Source: Patescibacteria group bacterium (lineage in GTDB: Bacteria; Patescibacteriota; Minisyncoccia; Minisyncoccales; Minisyncoccaceae). From it: DNA of 5,103 bases. This document shows positions 1-5,103 of this stretch, piece after piece (the stretch's first letter is position 1; each line of letters opens with the position of its first letter). The notes under the pieces were generated by a model that did no database searches, had not been told where the DNA came from, and was given only the letters and a program-made list of their open reading frames with translations. The stretch lies in the NCBI GenBank assembly GCA_012798645.1, contig JAAZMU010000086.1, positions 1 to 5,103 on the forward strand, read 5' to 3'. Both the position numbers and the translations under genes were made by a program.

Positions 1-553
1 AAGACACAGGAATTAAATTGAATAACAACTCATCTCCTTTACCCTCATCAATACATTTTAAGGACTCATTCATTAATTTTAAAAAGTCTTCGCCTAATTC
101 ATTTCTTGCAATTGATATATTACTCCCTGGGGAAATAAAAATGCCTCCCAAAATTACACTCTCTTTATTTCTTGATAAATAAAAACCAACTTTATCAGCC
201 CCAGAGCTAATACCCATTAAAAATATTTTCTTATAGCCTTTTCCCTTTAAAAATTCTACCGCTCCCCCTATATCAAAAATACAATCTTCAAAGTTTTCTT
301 TAGCCGAACCAATAATCTCATATCCTTTATCCACCCTAGGAATAATACTCAAAACATCATGTCCTCTTGTATTTAAAGACAAAACACTATAGCCAAAATC
401 TCCTATACTTTTTACAAGATTAATATTTCTACAGAAGTTTGAAGGAAAACCATGAATAAAAACTATTGCTATATCTCTCTCCACAGCCTCAAAAAACAAT
501 CCATCCAAAACAAAATTATCTTTTGTTACTATTTTTTCTATTGAAAATTTCAT
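1..553 (-). CDS. Alpha/beta hydrolase, N-terminal part (runs off the left edge)
   Basis: The first 184 residues are visible; the gene continues beyond base 1. The fold is recognised from an HGFP oxyanion-loop motif (residues 34-37) after a hydrophobic beta strand (IAIVFI), an NTRGHD segment (61-66), and a nucleophile elbow GISSG (114-118) after the strand IFLM, with Ser116 as the predicted nucleophile. The catalytic Asp and His should lie in the missing C-terminal half. This resembles small serine hydrolases or esterases of the DUF1749/serine aminopeptidase-like type; the substrate cannot be inferred. There is no signal peptide, so it is probably cytoplasmic. The ATG at 553 is the first possible start because an in-frame TAG sits two codons upstream (557-559). 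No clear ribosome binding site is visible. It begins about 15 nt after the stop of the toxin-like gene and is probably the third gene of that minus-strand transcript. Confidence 0.8.
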   Translation of the reverse strand, partial: MKFSIEKIVTKDNFVLDGLFFEAVERDIAIVFIHGFPSNFCRNINLVKSIGDFGYSVLSLNTRGHDVLSIIPRVDKGYEIIGSAKENFEDCIFDIGGAVEFLKGKGYKKIFLMGISSGADKVGFYLSRNKESVILGGIFISPGSNISIARNELGEDFLKLMNESLKCIDEGKGDELLFNLIPVS

Positions 554-568
554 TATCTAATATAAAAA

Positions 569-1036
569 TTACTTATCTCCGCTGTTTTTTGTCTCAAAAT
601 GATTTTCCTTAATTGCCACAACACAAAACAGCTTTTCTAAATCATTTATATAATAAAAGATTCTTCCCTTACCTTGCAATTTATGTTCAAATAATTCTAC
701 ATCTGGATGTAATCTCTGAAACAACTTCTTATATTCTCCCTTATTCCTAACAGGAATTTTCTCAATTCCTTTGTCCTTCTCAAAATCTTCATAATCGAAA
801 AAATCCCTACCAATTTTTATTAAAACCTGTAAAGACTTTTTAGCTTTATTTCTTTTTAAATTCTCAACCTCACACACCCTATTATTATACTTTGCAAAGG
901 AAATCAAAAAAGGTTGTTCTTCAATATGTTTCTCCCCTCTCACTTTCGCAACCTGTGAAGGAATCTTTTTATCCTTCATCTCCGCAACCTGCAAGGGAAT
1001 TGGCTTATTCTTTCGATTCGATTTTGGAGCTAACAT
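569..1036 (-). CDS. Putative toxin partner of the Panacea antitoxin (155 aa, RelE/HigB-like C-terminus suspected)
   Basis: I do not recognise a named family with certainty. The N-terminal ~45 residues are basic and hold two copies of a 12-residue unit (13-24 and 25-36), so they look like a linker or extension. The rest (about 46-150) looks like one small alpha/beta domain ending in GKGRIFYYI (122-130), a strand FCVVAI (137-142) and NHFET (145-149). A short charged stretch followed by an R-I-F-Y strand and another hydrophobic strand is reminiscent of RelE/HigB/ParE-type mRNA-interferase folds; this is inference from pattern, not a match. The assignment as toxin rests mainly on position: it directly follows, and overlaps by 32 nt, a Panacea antitoxin gene, the usual arrangement of such pairs. 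The ATG at 1036 is preceded by a weak GAAAG. A later ATG at 979 (Met20) is possible, and the true start could be further inside the repeat-bearing region. Confidence 0.6.
   Translation of the reverse strand: MLAPKSNRKNKPIPLQVAEMKDKKIPSQVAKVRGEKHIEEQPFLISFAKYNNRVCEVENLKRNKAKKSLQVLIKIGRDFFDYEDFEKDKGIEKIPVRNKGEYKKLFQRLHPDVELFEHKLQGKGRIFYYINDLEKLFCVVAIKENHFETKNSGDK
929..1000 (-). repeat. Imperfect tandem repeat, 2 x 36 bp, inside the toxin-like gene
   Basis: Unit 1 is 1000 to 965 and unit 2 is 964 to 929 on the minus strand. They encode IPLQVAEMKDKK and IPSQVAKVRGEK. By hand count 23 of 36 nucleotides match, including the shared block CAGGTTGCG. The preceding four residues (KNKP) resemble the unit ends KDKK and RGEK, so the pattern may extend as a partial third unit. 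The repeat keeps the reading frame. Confidence 0.75.
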
Positions 1037-1511
1037 CTTTCAATAATTCAGAATAATACTTTTTCATTGATTGAAGAGAAATCTTTTTTTCAGAATGAAC
1101 ATATGGAGAAAAACCATCACGTGCTTCTTGCCAAGGCTTTTCATTATGAGTTAACATTTCTAAATATTCTGCATCAAATTTACCGTAAACTCTCCAAATC
1201 TCATCTAAAAGACTAATTGTATCCTCATCAATTTCTTTTACTTTTTCTACATCAAAATCTTTAATCGGATTAAATCCGTTATCCTTAAACTTGAAATATA
1301 TACTTCTAACCACTGGTCCATGTACCCAAGCCTCTATTTCTTCATCAAACAAAGGTTTATTATTAAAAACCAAATTCCACGCCTGAGAATAATATAATAA
1401 TTTCTGAAGCTTCTTATTAGTTATCAATCTATTCTCTTCACTTCCTTTTTTAATAAAATAATCAGCAATATGTTCTGCACTTATTTTTTTAGTCTTTTGT
1501 GTTTTGTTCAT
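1005..1511 (-). CDS. Panacea-domain (DUF4065, SocA-like) antitoxin
   Basis: This 168-residue protein carries the hallmarks of the DUF4065/SocA-like family, also annotated as phage-associated GepA-like. They are an N-terminal helix followed by TNKKLQKLLYYSQAW (31-45), then IEAWVHGPVV (59-68), a Tyr-containing helix (IYFKFKDNGF), and the distal THNEKPWQEAR block (121-131). The length fits a complete single-domain member. Panacea domains act as the antitoxin in many toxin-antitoxin pairs, binding and neutralising structurally unrelated toxins; in Caulobacter SocA instead acts as a proteolytic adaptor for the toxin SocB. Here the domain makes up almost the whole protein, with a short Lys-rich head and tail that could contact the toxin. 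Its 3' end overlaps the next gene by 32 nt, which implies coupled expression. The ATG at 1511 lacks a strong ribosome binding site but lies behind a good minus-strand promoter. Confidence 0.9.
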   Translation of the reverse strand: MNKTQKTKKISAEHIADYFIKKGSEENRLITNKKLQKLLYYSQAWNLVFNNKPLFDEEIEAWVHGPVVRSIYFKFKDNGFNPIKDFDVEKVKEIDEDTISLLDEIWRVYGKFDAEYLEMLTHNEKPWQEARDGFSPYVHSEKKISLQSMKKYYSELLKDVSSKIESKE

Positions 1512-1512
1512 A

Positions 1513-1526
1513 TTAATAAATATTAA
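1513..1526. promoter_or_regulatory. Short AT-only inverted repeat, possible operator
   Basis: TTAATA (1513-1518) and TATTAA (1521-1526) are perfect inverted arms separated by AA. The site lies between the predicted minus-strand transcription start (about 1537) and the antitoxin ATG (1511), where toxin-antitoxin autoregulators often bind. Such palindromes arise easily by chance in AT-rich DNA, so functional support is weak. Confidence 0.25.
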
Positions 1527-1542
1527 AACCTACTATCAATAA

Positions 1543-1548
1543 TATAAT
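1543..1548 (+). promoter_or_regulatory. Predicted -10 element for the GH130/manC operon
   Basis: This is a perfect TATAAT. It would start transcription near 1555 and give a leader of about 50 nt before the ATG at 1606. No convincing -35 hexamer exists at the usual spacing (only TATTAA at 1521-1526, 16 nt away), so either the promoter is weak or it needs an activator. It coincides almost base for base with the -10 of the divergent minus-strand promoter. Confidence 0.4.
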
Positions 1549-1572
1549 ACAAAAATTCTCCAAATAAATCAA
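1544..1572 (-). promoter_or_regulatory. Predicted sigma-70-type promoter of the toxin-antitoxin operon
   Basis: On the minus strand a -35 TTGATT (1572 to 1567) is followed after exactly 17 nt by a -10 TATTAT (1549 to 1544), each close to consensus. The predicted start is near 1537, leaving about 25 nt of leader before the antitoxin ATG at 1511. It is the best-scoring promoter-like pair seen in the intergenic region. Confidence 0.5.
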
Positions 1573-1605
1573 CATTCCCTCCTCAATTTGCTTTTTATTT
1601 CAAGT

Positions 1606-2772
1606 ATGATAAAATTAACTAAATTATTACTTAATTTGACAAAAATGTGGTTAAAAAGAATCAAGAATTTTCTAAAGAAACCAAAACCTAAAAAACCTAG
1701 GAAAAAAAGAAAAACAAGGCCAAAACCAAAGCTCATTATCAGAAAGTGTACGCAATTACCTCTAAAATTGGAAAAAGCAATTTCTAATCCAATCATGGAG
1801 CCTAAGTACAAAAACAAATGGGAATCATGGCAAACATTTAATCCTGCGGCTATATATCTAAATAACAAGGTACATTTTTTGTATAGAGCAATAGGAGAAG
1901 GGGGACTTTCCGTGTTTGGCTATGCCTCTTCTAAAAATGGTATTCATATAGATGAAAGATCAGAAACACCTGCTTATGCCCTAAAAAGAGGCTTTCTTGA
2001 ATCCCTTACAAAAACCAATGCTCCTGGCTATTCTTCAGGTGGTAGCGTCTCAGGTTGTGAAGACCCAAGAATCGCTGAAATTGATGGAACCATTTATTTA
2101 ATCTACACCACTTTTAGCAACTGGTCTGAATTAAGATTAACATTAACCTCTATTTCAAAAGATGACTTTCTGAACAAAAAATGGGATCAATGGAAAAAAC
2201 CTGTTTTTATTTCCGCACCTAATGAAATTCACAAAAACTGGGTCTTGTTCCCTGAGAAAATAAATAATAAATATGCAATTTTACATAGCATCTCCCCTAA
2301 CATACAAATTGATTACTTTGATTCATTAGACGAACTTGACGGCAAAACATTTATTAAAAGCTCCTACAGCCGTTCCTATATCAAAGACGGCTGGGAAGCA
2401 TACTTTAGAGGTGTTGGACCTTCTCCAATTAAAACAAGTAAGGGTTGGCTTGTTTTATACCATGCAGAAGATAAAAAAGACACTTCAAAGTATAAGTTAG
2501 GTGCAATGATATTAGACCTTAAAGATCCCACTAAAATACTTTACAGAGCAAAACAACCTGTTTTAGAACCAAGTCTTCCTTATGAAAACAATGGCTTTAA
2601 ATCAGGTATTGTTTACTCCTGTGGAGCTGTTGTAATAGATGACACACTTTTTGTCTACTACGGCGGTGCAGACACTGTTGTTTGCGTAGCAACTGCTAAC
2701 TTAGAGGAATTCATTGAACCATTAACCCAAAAATTAAGAAAAACATCATTCATTAAAAAATTAAAAAAATAA
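1606..2772 (+). CDS. GH130 family beta-mannoside phosphorylase-like protein with a polybasic N-terminus
   Basis: This is a 388-residue protein, probably cytoplasmic. Residues from about 60 to 370 form a five-bladed propeller-type GH130 domain. It opens with NPIMEP (61-66) and FNPAAIYL (78-85), then LYRA (92-95), the catalytic-acid motif GCEDPR (150-155, Asp153), FPEK (215-218), WLVLYHA (281-287) and YYGGADTVVCVA (351-362). Characterised members cleave beta-1,4- or beta-1,2-mannosides with phosphate to give alpha-mannose-1-phosphate; a few are hydrolases. At the LHR position where the second module of the next protein has Arg489, this protein has LHS (Ser228), so phosphorylase activity is less certain. 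The first ~45 residues are an amphipathic helix-like stretch followed by about 25 residues rich in Lys, Pro and Arg, unusual for the family. I chose the ATG at 1606; TTG 1588 and ATG 1645 are alternatives and none has a good ribosome binding site. The stop is 1 nt before the next ATG. Confidence 0.88.
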   Translation: MIKLTKLLLNLTKMWLKRIKNFLKKPKPKKPRKKRKTRPKPKLIIRKCTQLPLKLEKAISNPIMEPKYKNKWESWQTFNPAAIYLNNKVHFLYRAIGEGGLSVFGYASSKNGIHIDERSETPAYALKRGFLESLTKTNAPGYSSGGSVSGCEDPRIAEIDGTIYLIYTTFSNWSELRLTLTSISKDDFLNKKWDQWKKPVFISAPNEIHKNWVLFPEKINNKYAILHSISPNIQIDYFDSLDELDGKTFIKSSYSRSYIKDGWEAYFRGVGPSPIKTSKGWLVLYHAEDKKDTSKYKLGAMILDLKDPTKILYRAKQPVLEPSLPYENNGFKSGIVYSCGAVVIDDTLFVYYGGADTVVCVATANLEEFIEPLTQKLRKTSFIKKLKK

Positions 2773-2773
2773 T

Positions 2774-4693
2774 ATGGCATATATAGAAAGATACAACAAA
2801 AACCCAATTTTAAAACCAAACCCTAAAAATAGCTTTGAAAATCATTCCGTTTTTAATGCTTGCCCTATTGCACTAGATAGAAAAAAGATTGGTCTAGTTT
2901 ATAGAGCTATGGAAGAAAATCAAACAGTTGATGGACACGAGCTTAATCTTTCCTCCATTGGTTACGCTGAAAGCACTGACTATTTAAACTTTAAAAAAAG
3001 AAAACAGCTTATTGCCCCTAAAGAAGAATGGGAGCGTTTTGGCTGTGAAGACCCTCGCATCACTAAAATCAATGGTAAATATTTTATCTTTTATACTGCC
3101 CTTTCTAAATACCCATTTTGTGCAGAAGGGATTAAAATCGGAGTAGGTGTTACAAAAGACTTTAAAAGAATTAAAAAACATCCTGTAACTTGCTTTAACT
3201 CTAAAGCAATGACCTTATTCCCTAAGAAAATTGGAAAAAAACTTGTCGCTCTTTTATCAGTTCACACAGATTGCCCACCCGCTAAAACATGCATTGCCTA
3301 TTTTGATAAAGAAGAAGATATTTGGTCACCTGCCTATTGGAGTAAATGGTATCACTCTATCTACAACAATATTTTACCCTTAGAAAAAGGTGATGGTAAT
3401 TTAGTTGAAATAGGAGCACCTCCAATAAGAACTAAGCATGGCTGGCTCCTTATATACGCTAACATTAGAAACTATTACATAGCAGGACCAAAAACATTTG
3501 GCATTGATGCTGTTTTACTTGACCTTAAAAATCCTAAGAAAATAATTGGCGGACTTGAAGACCCTTTGCTTGTCCCTTTTGAAGATTACGAGCTTAATGG
3601 AAAAGTCCCTAATGTAATATTCCCTACTGGTACTATTTTAAAAGGAGACGACCTCTTTATCTACTATGGCGCTGCTGATACTACCGTATGTGTTGCAAGA
3701 GCCTCTCTAAAAGACCTTTTAAGAGATATATTAGAGAAAAAACTTGTTTCTTTTGAAAGATATAATAAAAACCCGATTTTAGAACCATCTTCTAGAAATG
3801 CCTGGGAAGCCAAAGCCGTCTTTAATCCAGCTGCTGTTTACTTGAATAAGAGAAATCACATTGTTTATAGGGCAATGTCTCATGATAATACCTCTGTTTT
3901 AGGGTATGCCTCTTCTAAAGATGGCTTTAGAATTGACAAAAGATTACCCTACCCAATCTACACTCCAAGAGAACACTTTGAAGAAAAAACAAGTGAAAAT
4001 GGACTTTCTGGTTGCGAAGACCCAAGAATCACTAAATTCAACGATAAACTCTATATGACATACACTGCCTTTAATGGAAAAATAGCAAGAGTCGCCCTTA
4101 CCTCCATTAAAGCTGATGACTTTGCAAAACAAAAATGGAATTTTAAAAAACCAATTCTAATTAGCCCACCTAACGTCTATAACAAAAACTGCGTTCTGTT
4201 CCCTGAAAAAGTCAAAAGAAAATATGTATTCTTGCACAGAGGAGATGGAAAGAATATCTGGATAGACTTTGTTTCTAGTCTAAGTTTTAAAAAAGAAAAG
4301 TACTTAGGAGGAAGAATACTACTTGAAACAAGACAAGATAAATGGGATTCTCTTAAAATCGGAGCTGCTGCTGCCCCTATTAAAACAGATCAAGGTTGGC
4401 TTTTATTCTATCACGGCGTCTCAGAAACTAGCAGATACTACAGAGTAGGTGCTGTTTTACTTGACCTCACAAACCCTAAAAAAGTAATTGCAAGAATGAG
4501 CACTCCTCTTTTAAGCCCAAGAATGCTTTATGAAGAAGAAGGACAAGTTGGAAATGTTGTCTTTCCATGTAATGCAGTTCTCAGAAAAAACAAAATATTC
4601 CTTTACTATGGAGGAGCTGACTCAGTTGTCTGTGTAGCAACCATCTCTTTTAAAAAACTAATGAAAGCCCTACTTAAAGAAAAAATAATATGA
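2774..4693 (+). CDS. Tandem two-module GH130 beta-mannoside phosphorylase-like protein
   Basis: This 639-residue protein is about twice the usual GH130 length (300-350) and contains two complete modules. Module 1 (about 4-322) has ERYNKNPIL, VYRA (42-45), GCEDPR (90-95, Asp93), GWLLIYAN (223-230) and YYGAADTTVCVA. Module 2 (about 328-636) has ERYNKNPIL again, FNPAAVYL (350-357), VYRA (364-367), GCEDPR (413-418, Asp416), FPEK (476-479), LHRG (487-490), YHG (546-548) and YYGGADSVVCVA. Both keep the catalytic Asp. Module 2 has the fuller family set, including His488-Arg489 and His547; module 1 replaces these with Leu161-Ser162 and Ala229, and FPEK with FPKK. Module 2 is clearly closer to the upstream GH130 protein than to module 1. 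No signal peptide is seen. It is coupled to both neighbours (TAATATG upstream, ATGA overlap downstream), so it is probably co-expressed with manC. Module 2 is the best candidate for true mannosyl phosphorylase activity. Confidence 0.9.
   Translation: MAYIERYNKNPILKPNPKNSFENHSVFNACPIALDRKKIGLVYRAMEENQTVDGHELNLSSIGYAESTDYLNFKKRKQLIAPKEEWERFGCEDPRITKINGKYFIFYTALSKYPFCAEGIKIGVGVTKDFKRIKKHPVTCFNSKAMTLFPKKIGKKLVALLSVHTDCPPAKTCIAYFDKEEDIWSPAYWSKWYHSIYNNILPLEKGDGNLVEIGAPPIRTKHGWLLIYANIRNYYIAGPKTFGIDAVLLDLKNPKKIIGGLEDPLLVPFEDYELNGKVPNVIFPTGTILKGDDLFIYYGAADTTVCVARASLKDLLRDILEKKLVSFERYNKNPILEPSSRNAWEAKAVFNPAAVYLNKRNHIVYRAMSHDNTSVLGYASSKDGFRIDKRLPYPIYTPREHFEEKTSENGLSGCEDPRITKFNDKLYMTYTAFNGKIARVALTSIKADDFAKQKWNFKKPILISPPNVYNKNCVLFPEKVKRKYVFLHRGDGKNIWIDFVSSLSFKKEKYLGGRILLETRQDKWDSLKIGAAAAPIKTDQGWLLFYHGVSETSRYYRVGAVLLDLTNPKKVIARMSTPLLSPRMLYEEEGQVGNVVFPCNAVLRKNKIFLYYGGADSVVCVATISFKKLMKALLKEKII
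2786..3787 (+). repeat. Near-identical 33-bp direct copies marking the starts of the two GH130 modules
   Basis: Bases 2786-2818 and 3755-3787 both encode E-R-Y-N-K-N-P-I-L-x-P. They match at 29 of 33 positions by hand count, with an offset of 969 bp (323 codons). The modules diverge strongly after this block, so the ends are far better conserved than the interior. They define the duplication boundary within the fused gene. Confidence 0.7.
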
Positions 4694-5103
4694 AAATCAT
4701 TATCTTAGCTGGCGGAAAAGGAACAAGATTGTGGCCAATGTCAAGGAAAACCTCTCCCAAACAATTCTTAAAACTTAACAACAAAACTCTTTTTAAAAAA
4801 ACACTAGAACGATGCCTTTTACTAGAAAAGCCAGAAAACATATTTGTCTCCACAAACAAAGACTATTCTTTTTTAGTTCAAAAAGAATTTAAAAATGCAA
4901 ACCTTATCATTGAACCTTTTTCTAAGAACACTGGACCTGCCATTCTCTACGCACTCAAGAAACTAAACCTTAAAAACAATGAGCTTGTTTTGGTCTGCCC
5001 CTCAGACCACTTTATCACTCCTGATTCTGAATTTGTTAAAAGCATTAACAAAGCCAAAGAAATTGCTAAATCAAACCACATTGTTACATTTGGCATTAAG
5101 CCA
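4690..5103 (+). CDS. manC: Mannose-1-phosphate guanylyltransferase, N-terminal part (runs off the right edge)
   Basis: The first 138 residues are visible and remain open to the window end. This enzyme converts alpha-mannose-1-phosphate and GTP to GDP-mannose and pyrophosphate, supplying mannosyl donors for glycans and the precursor of GDP-fucose and related sugars. The family signature is clear: the nucleotide-binding loop LAGGKGTRLWPMSR (6-19), PKQFLKL (23-29), an EPFSKNTGPAI block corresponding to the usual ExxxRNTAPAI, the metal-binding PSDHF, and TFGIKP at the window end. Whether it is a ManC-only enzyme (about 350 residues) or the longer form with a phosphomannose isomerase cupin domain (about 450-480) cannot be seen. 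The ATG overlaps the TGA of the GH130 fusion (ATGA), a strong sign of translational coupling; a separate ribosome binding site is poor. Its substrate is the product expected from GH130 phosphorolysis. Confidence 0.93.
   Translation, partial: MKIIILAGGKGTRLWPMSRKTSPKQFLKLNNKTLFKKTLERCLLLEKPENIFVSTNKDYSFLVQKEFKNANLIIEPFSKNTGPAILYALKKLNLKNNELVLVCPSDHFITPDSEFVKSINKAKEIAKSNHIVTFGIKP

Noticed and set aside
1588..1605. TTG at 1588 as the start of the first GH130 gene
   Set aside because: The frame is open back to about 1543, but the TTG has no ribosome binding site and adds only six residues. The ATG at 1606 is the simpler choice.
1606..1680. Signal peptide or transmembrane anchor at the start of the first GH130 protein
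   Set aside because: The hydrophobic run is short and broken by Lys residues, and a highly basic stretch follows it. This does not fit a signal peptide.
1569..1868. Minus-strand 99-codon open frame opposite the first GH130 gene
   Set aside because: It is antisense to a well-supported gene. Its Phe/Leu-rich sequence is just the complement of the Lys/Pro-rich region.
2984..3181. Minus-strand open frame opposite GH130 module 1
   Set aside because: It is a shadow of a conserved coding region, with Phe-rich composition and no domain.
3944..4132. Minus-strand open frame opposite GH130 module 2
   Set aside because: It is a shadow frame in the same phase relation as the one opposite module 1, including the complement of GCEDPR.
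4690..4693. TGA recoded as Gly (as in Gracilibacteria/Absconditabacteria)
   Set aside because: The TGA at 4691-4693 ends a complete GH130 module and overlaps the manC ATG. Read-through meets a TAG within five codons, so the standard code fits.
4674..4859. Minus-strand open frame opposite the start of manC
   Set aside because: It is antisense to the ManC nucleotide-binding motif region and has no independent support.
1..5103. CRISPR array, tRNA, rRNA, insertion sequence or rho-independent terminator
   Set aside because: I saw no regularly spaced repeats, no cloverleaf-like segment, no transposase frame and no GC-rich hairpin followed by a T run.

Overview
The window is AT-rich with short intergenic gaps and mostly weak or absent Shine-Dalgarno sequences. 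It reads as bacterial DNA under the standard code: TGA ends the second plus-strand gene inside an ATGA start/stop overlap, and Gly is written GGN. A small-genome candidate-phylum bacterium (for example Patescibacteria) would fit the AT content, compact layout and GH130/ManC gene content. That placement is a guess; no rRNA or marker gene is present.

Layout: two divergent gene groups flank a promoter region at about 1512-1605. On the minus strand, reading leftwards, there are three closely packed genes. The first is a Panacea (DUF4065/SocA-like) antitoxin (1511 to 1005). The second overlaps it by 32 nt and encodes a 155-residue protein, probably the cognate toxin (1036 to 569). After a 14-15 nt gap comes the N-terminal part of an alpha/beta hydrolase (553 to beyond base 1). 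On the plus strand there are also three tightly coupled genes. They are a single-domain GH130 mannoside phosphorylase-like protein with an unusual Lys/Pro/Arg-rich N-terminus (1606-2772), a 639-residue protein of two fused GH130 modules (2774-4693), and the N-terminal 138 residues of a ManC-type mannose-1-phosphate guanylyltransferase (4690 to beyond the right edge).

How the genes may work together: characterised GH130 phosphorylases release alpha-mannose-1-phosphate from beta-mannosides, and ManC turns mannose-1-phosphate plus GTP into GDP-mannose. Three GH130 modules translationally coupled to ManC therefore suggest a route between a beta-mannan or beta-mannooligosaccharide pool and GDP-mannose without phosphomannomutase. 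It could run as salvage or as turnover of a reserve or surface glycan. The three modules all keep the GH130 catalytic Asp motif (GCEDPR) but differ at other active-site positions, so they are unlikely to be redundant. The minus-strand group is a type II-like toxin-antitoxin operon, probably unrelated to sugar metabolism.
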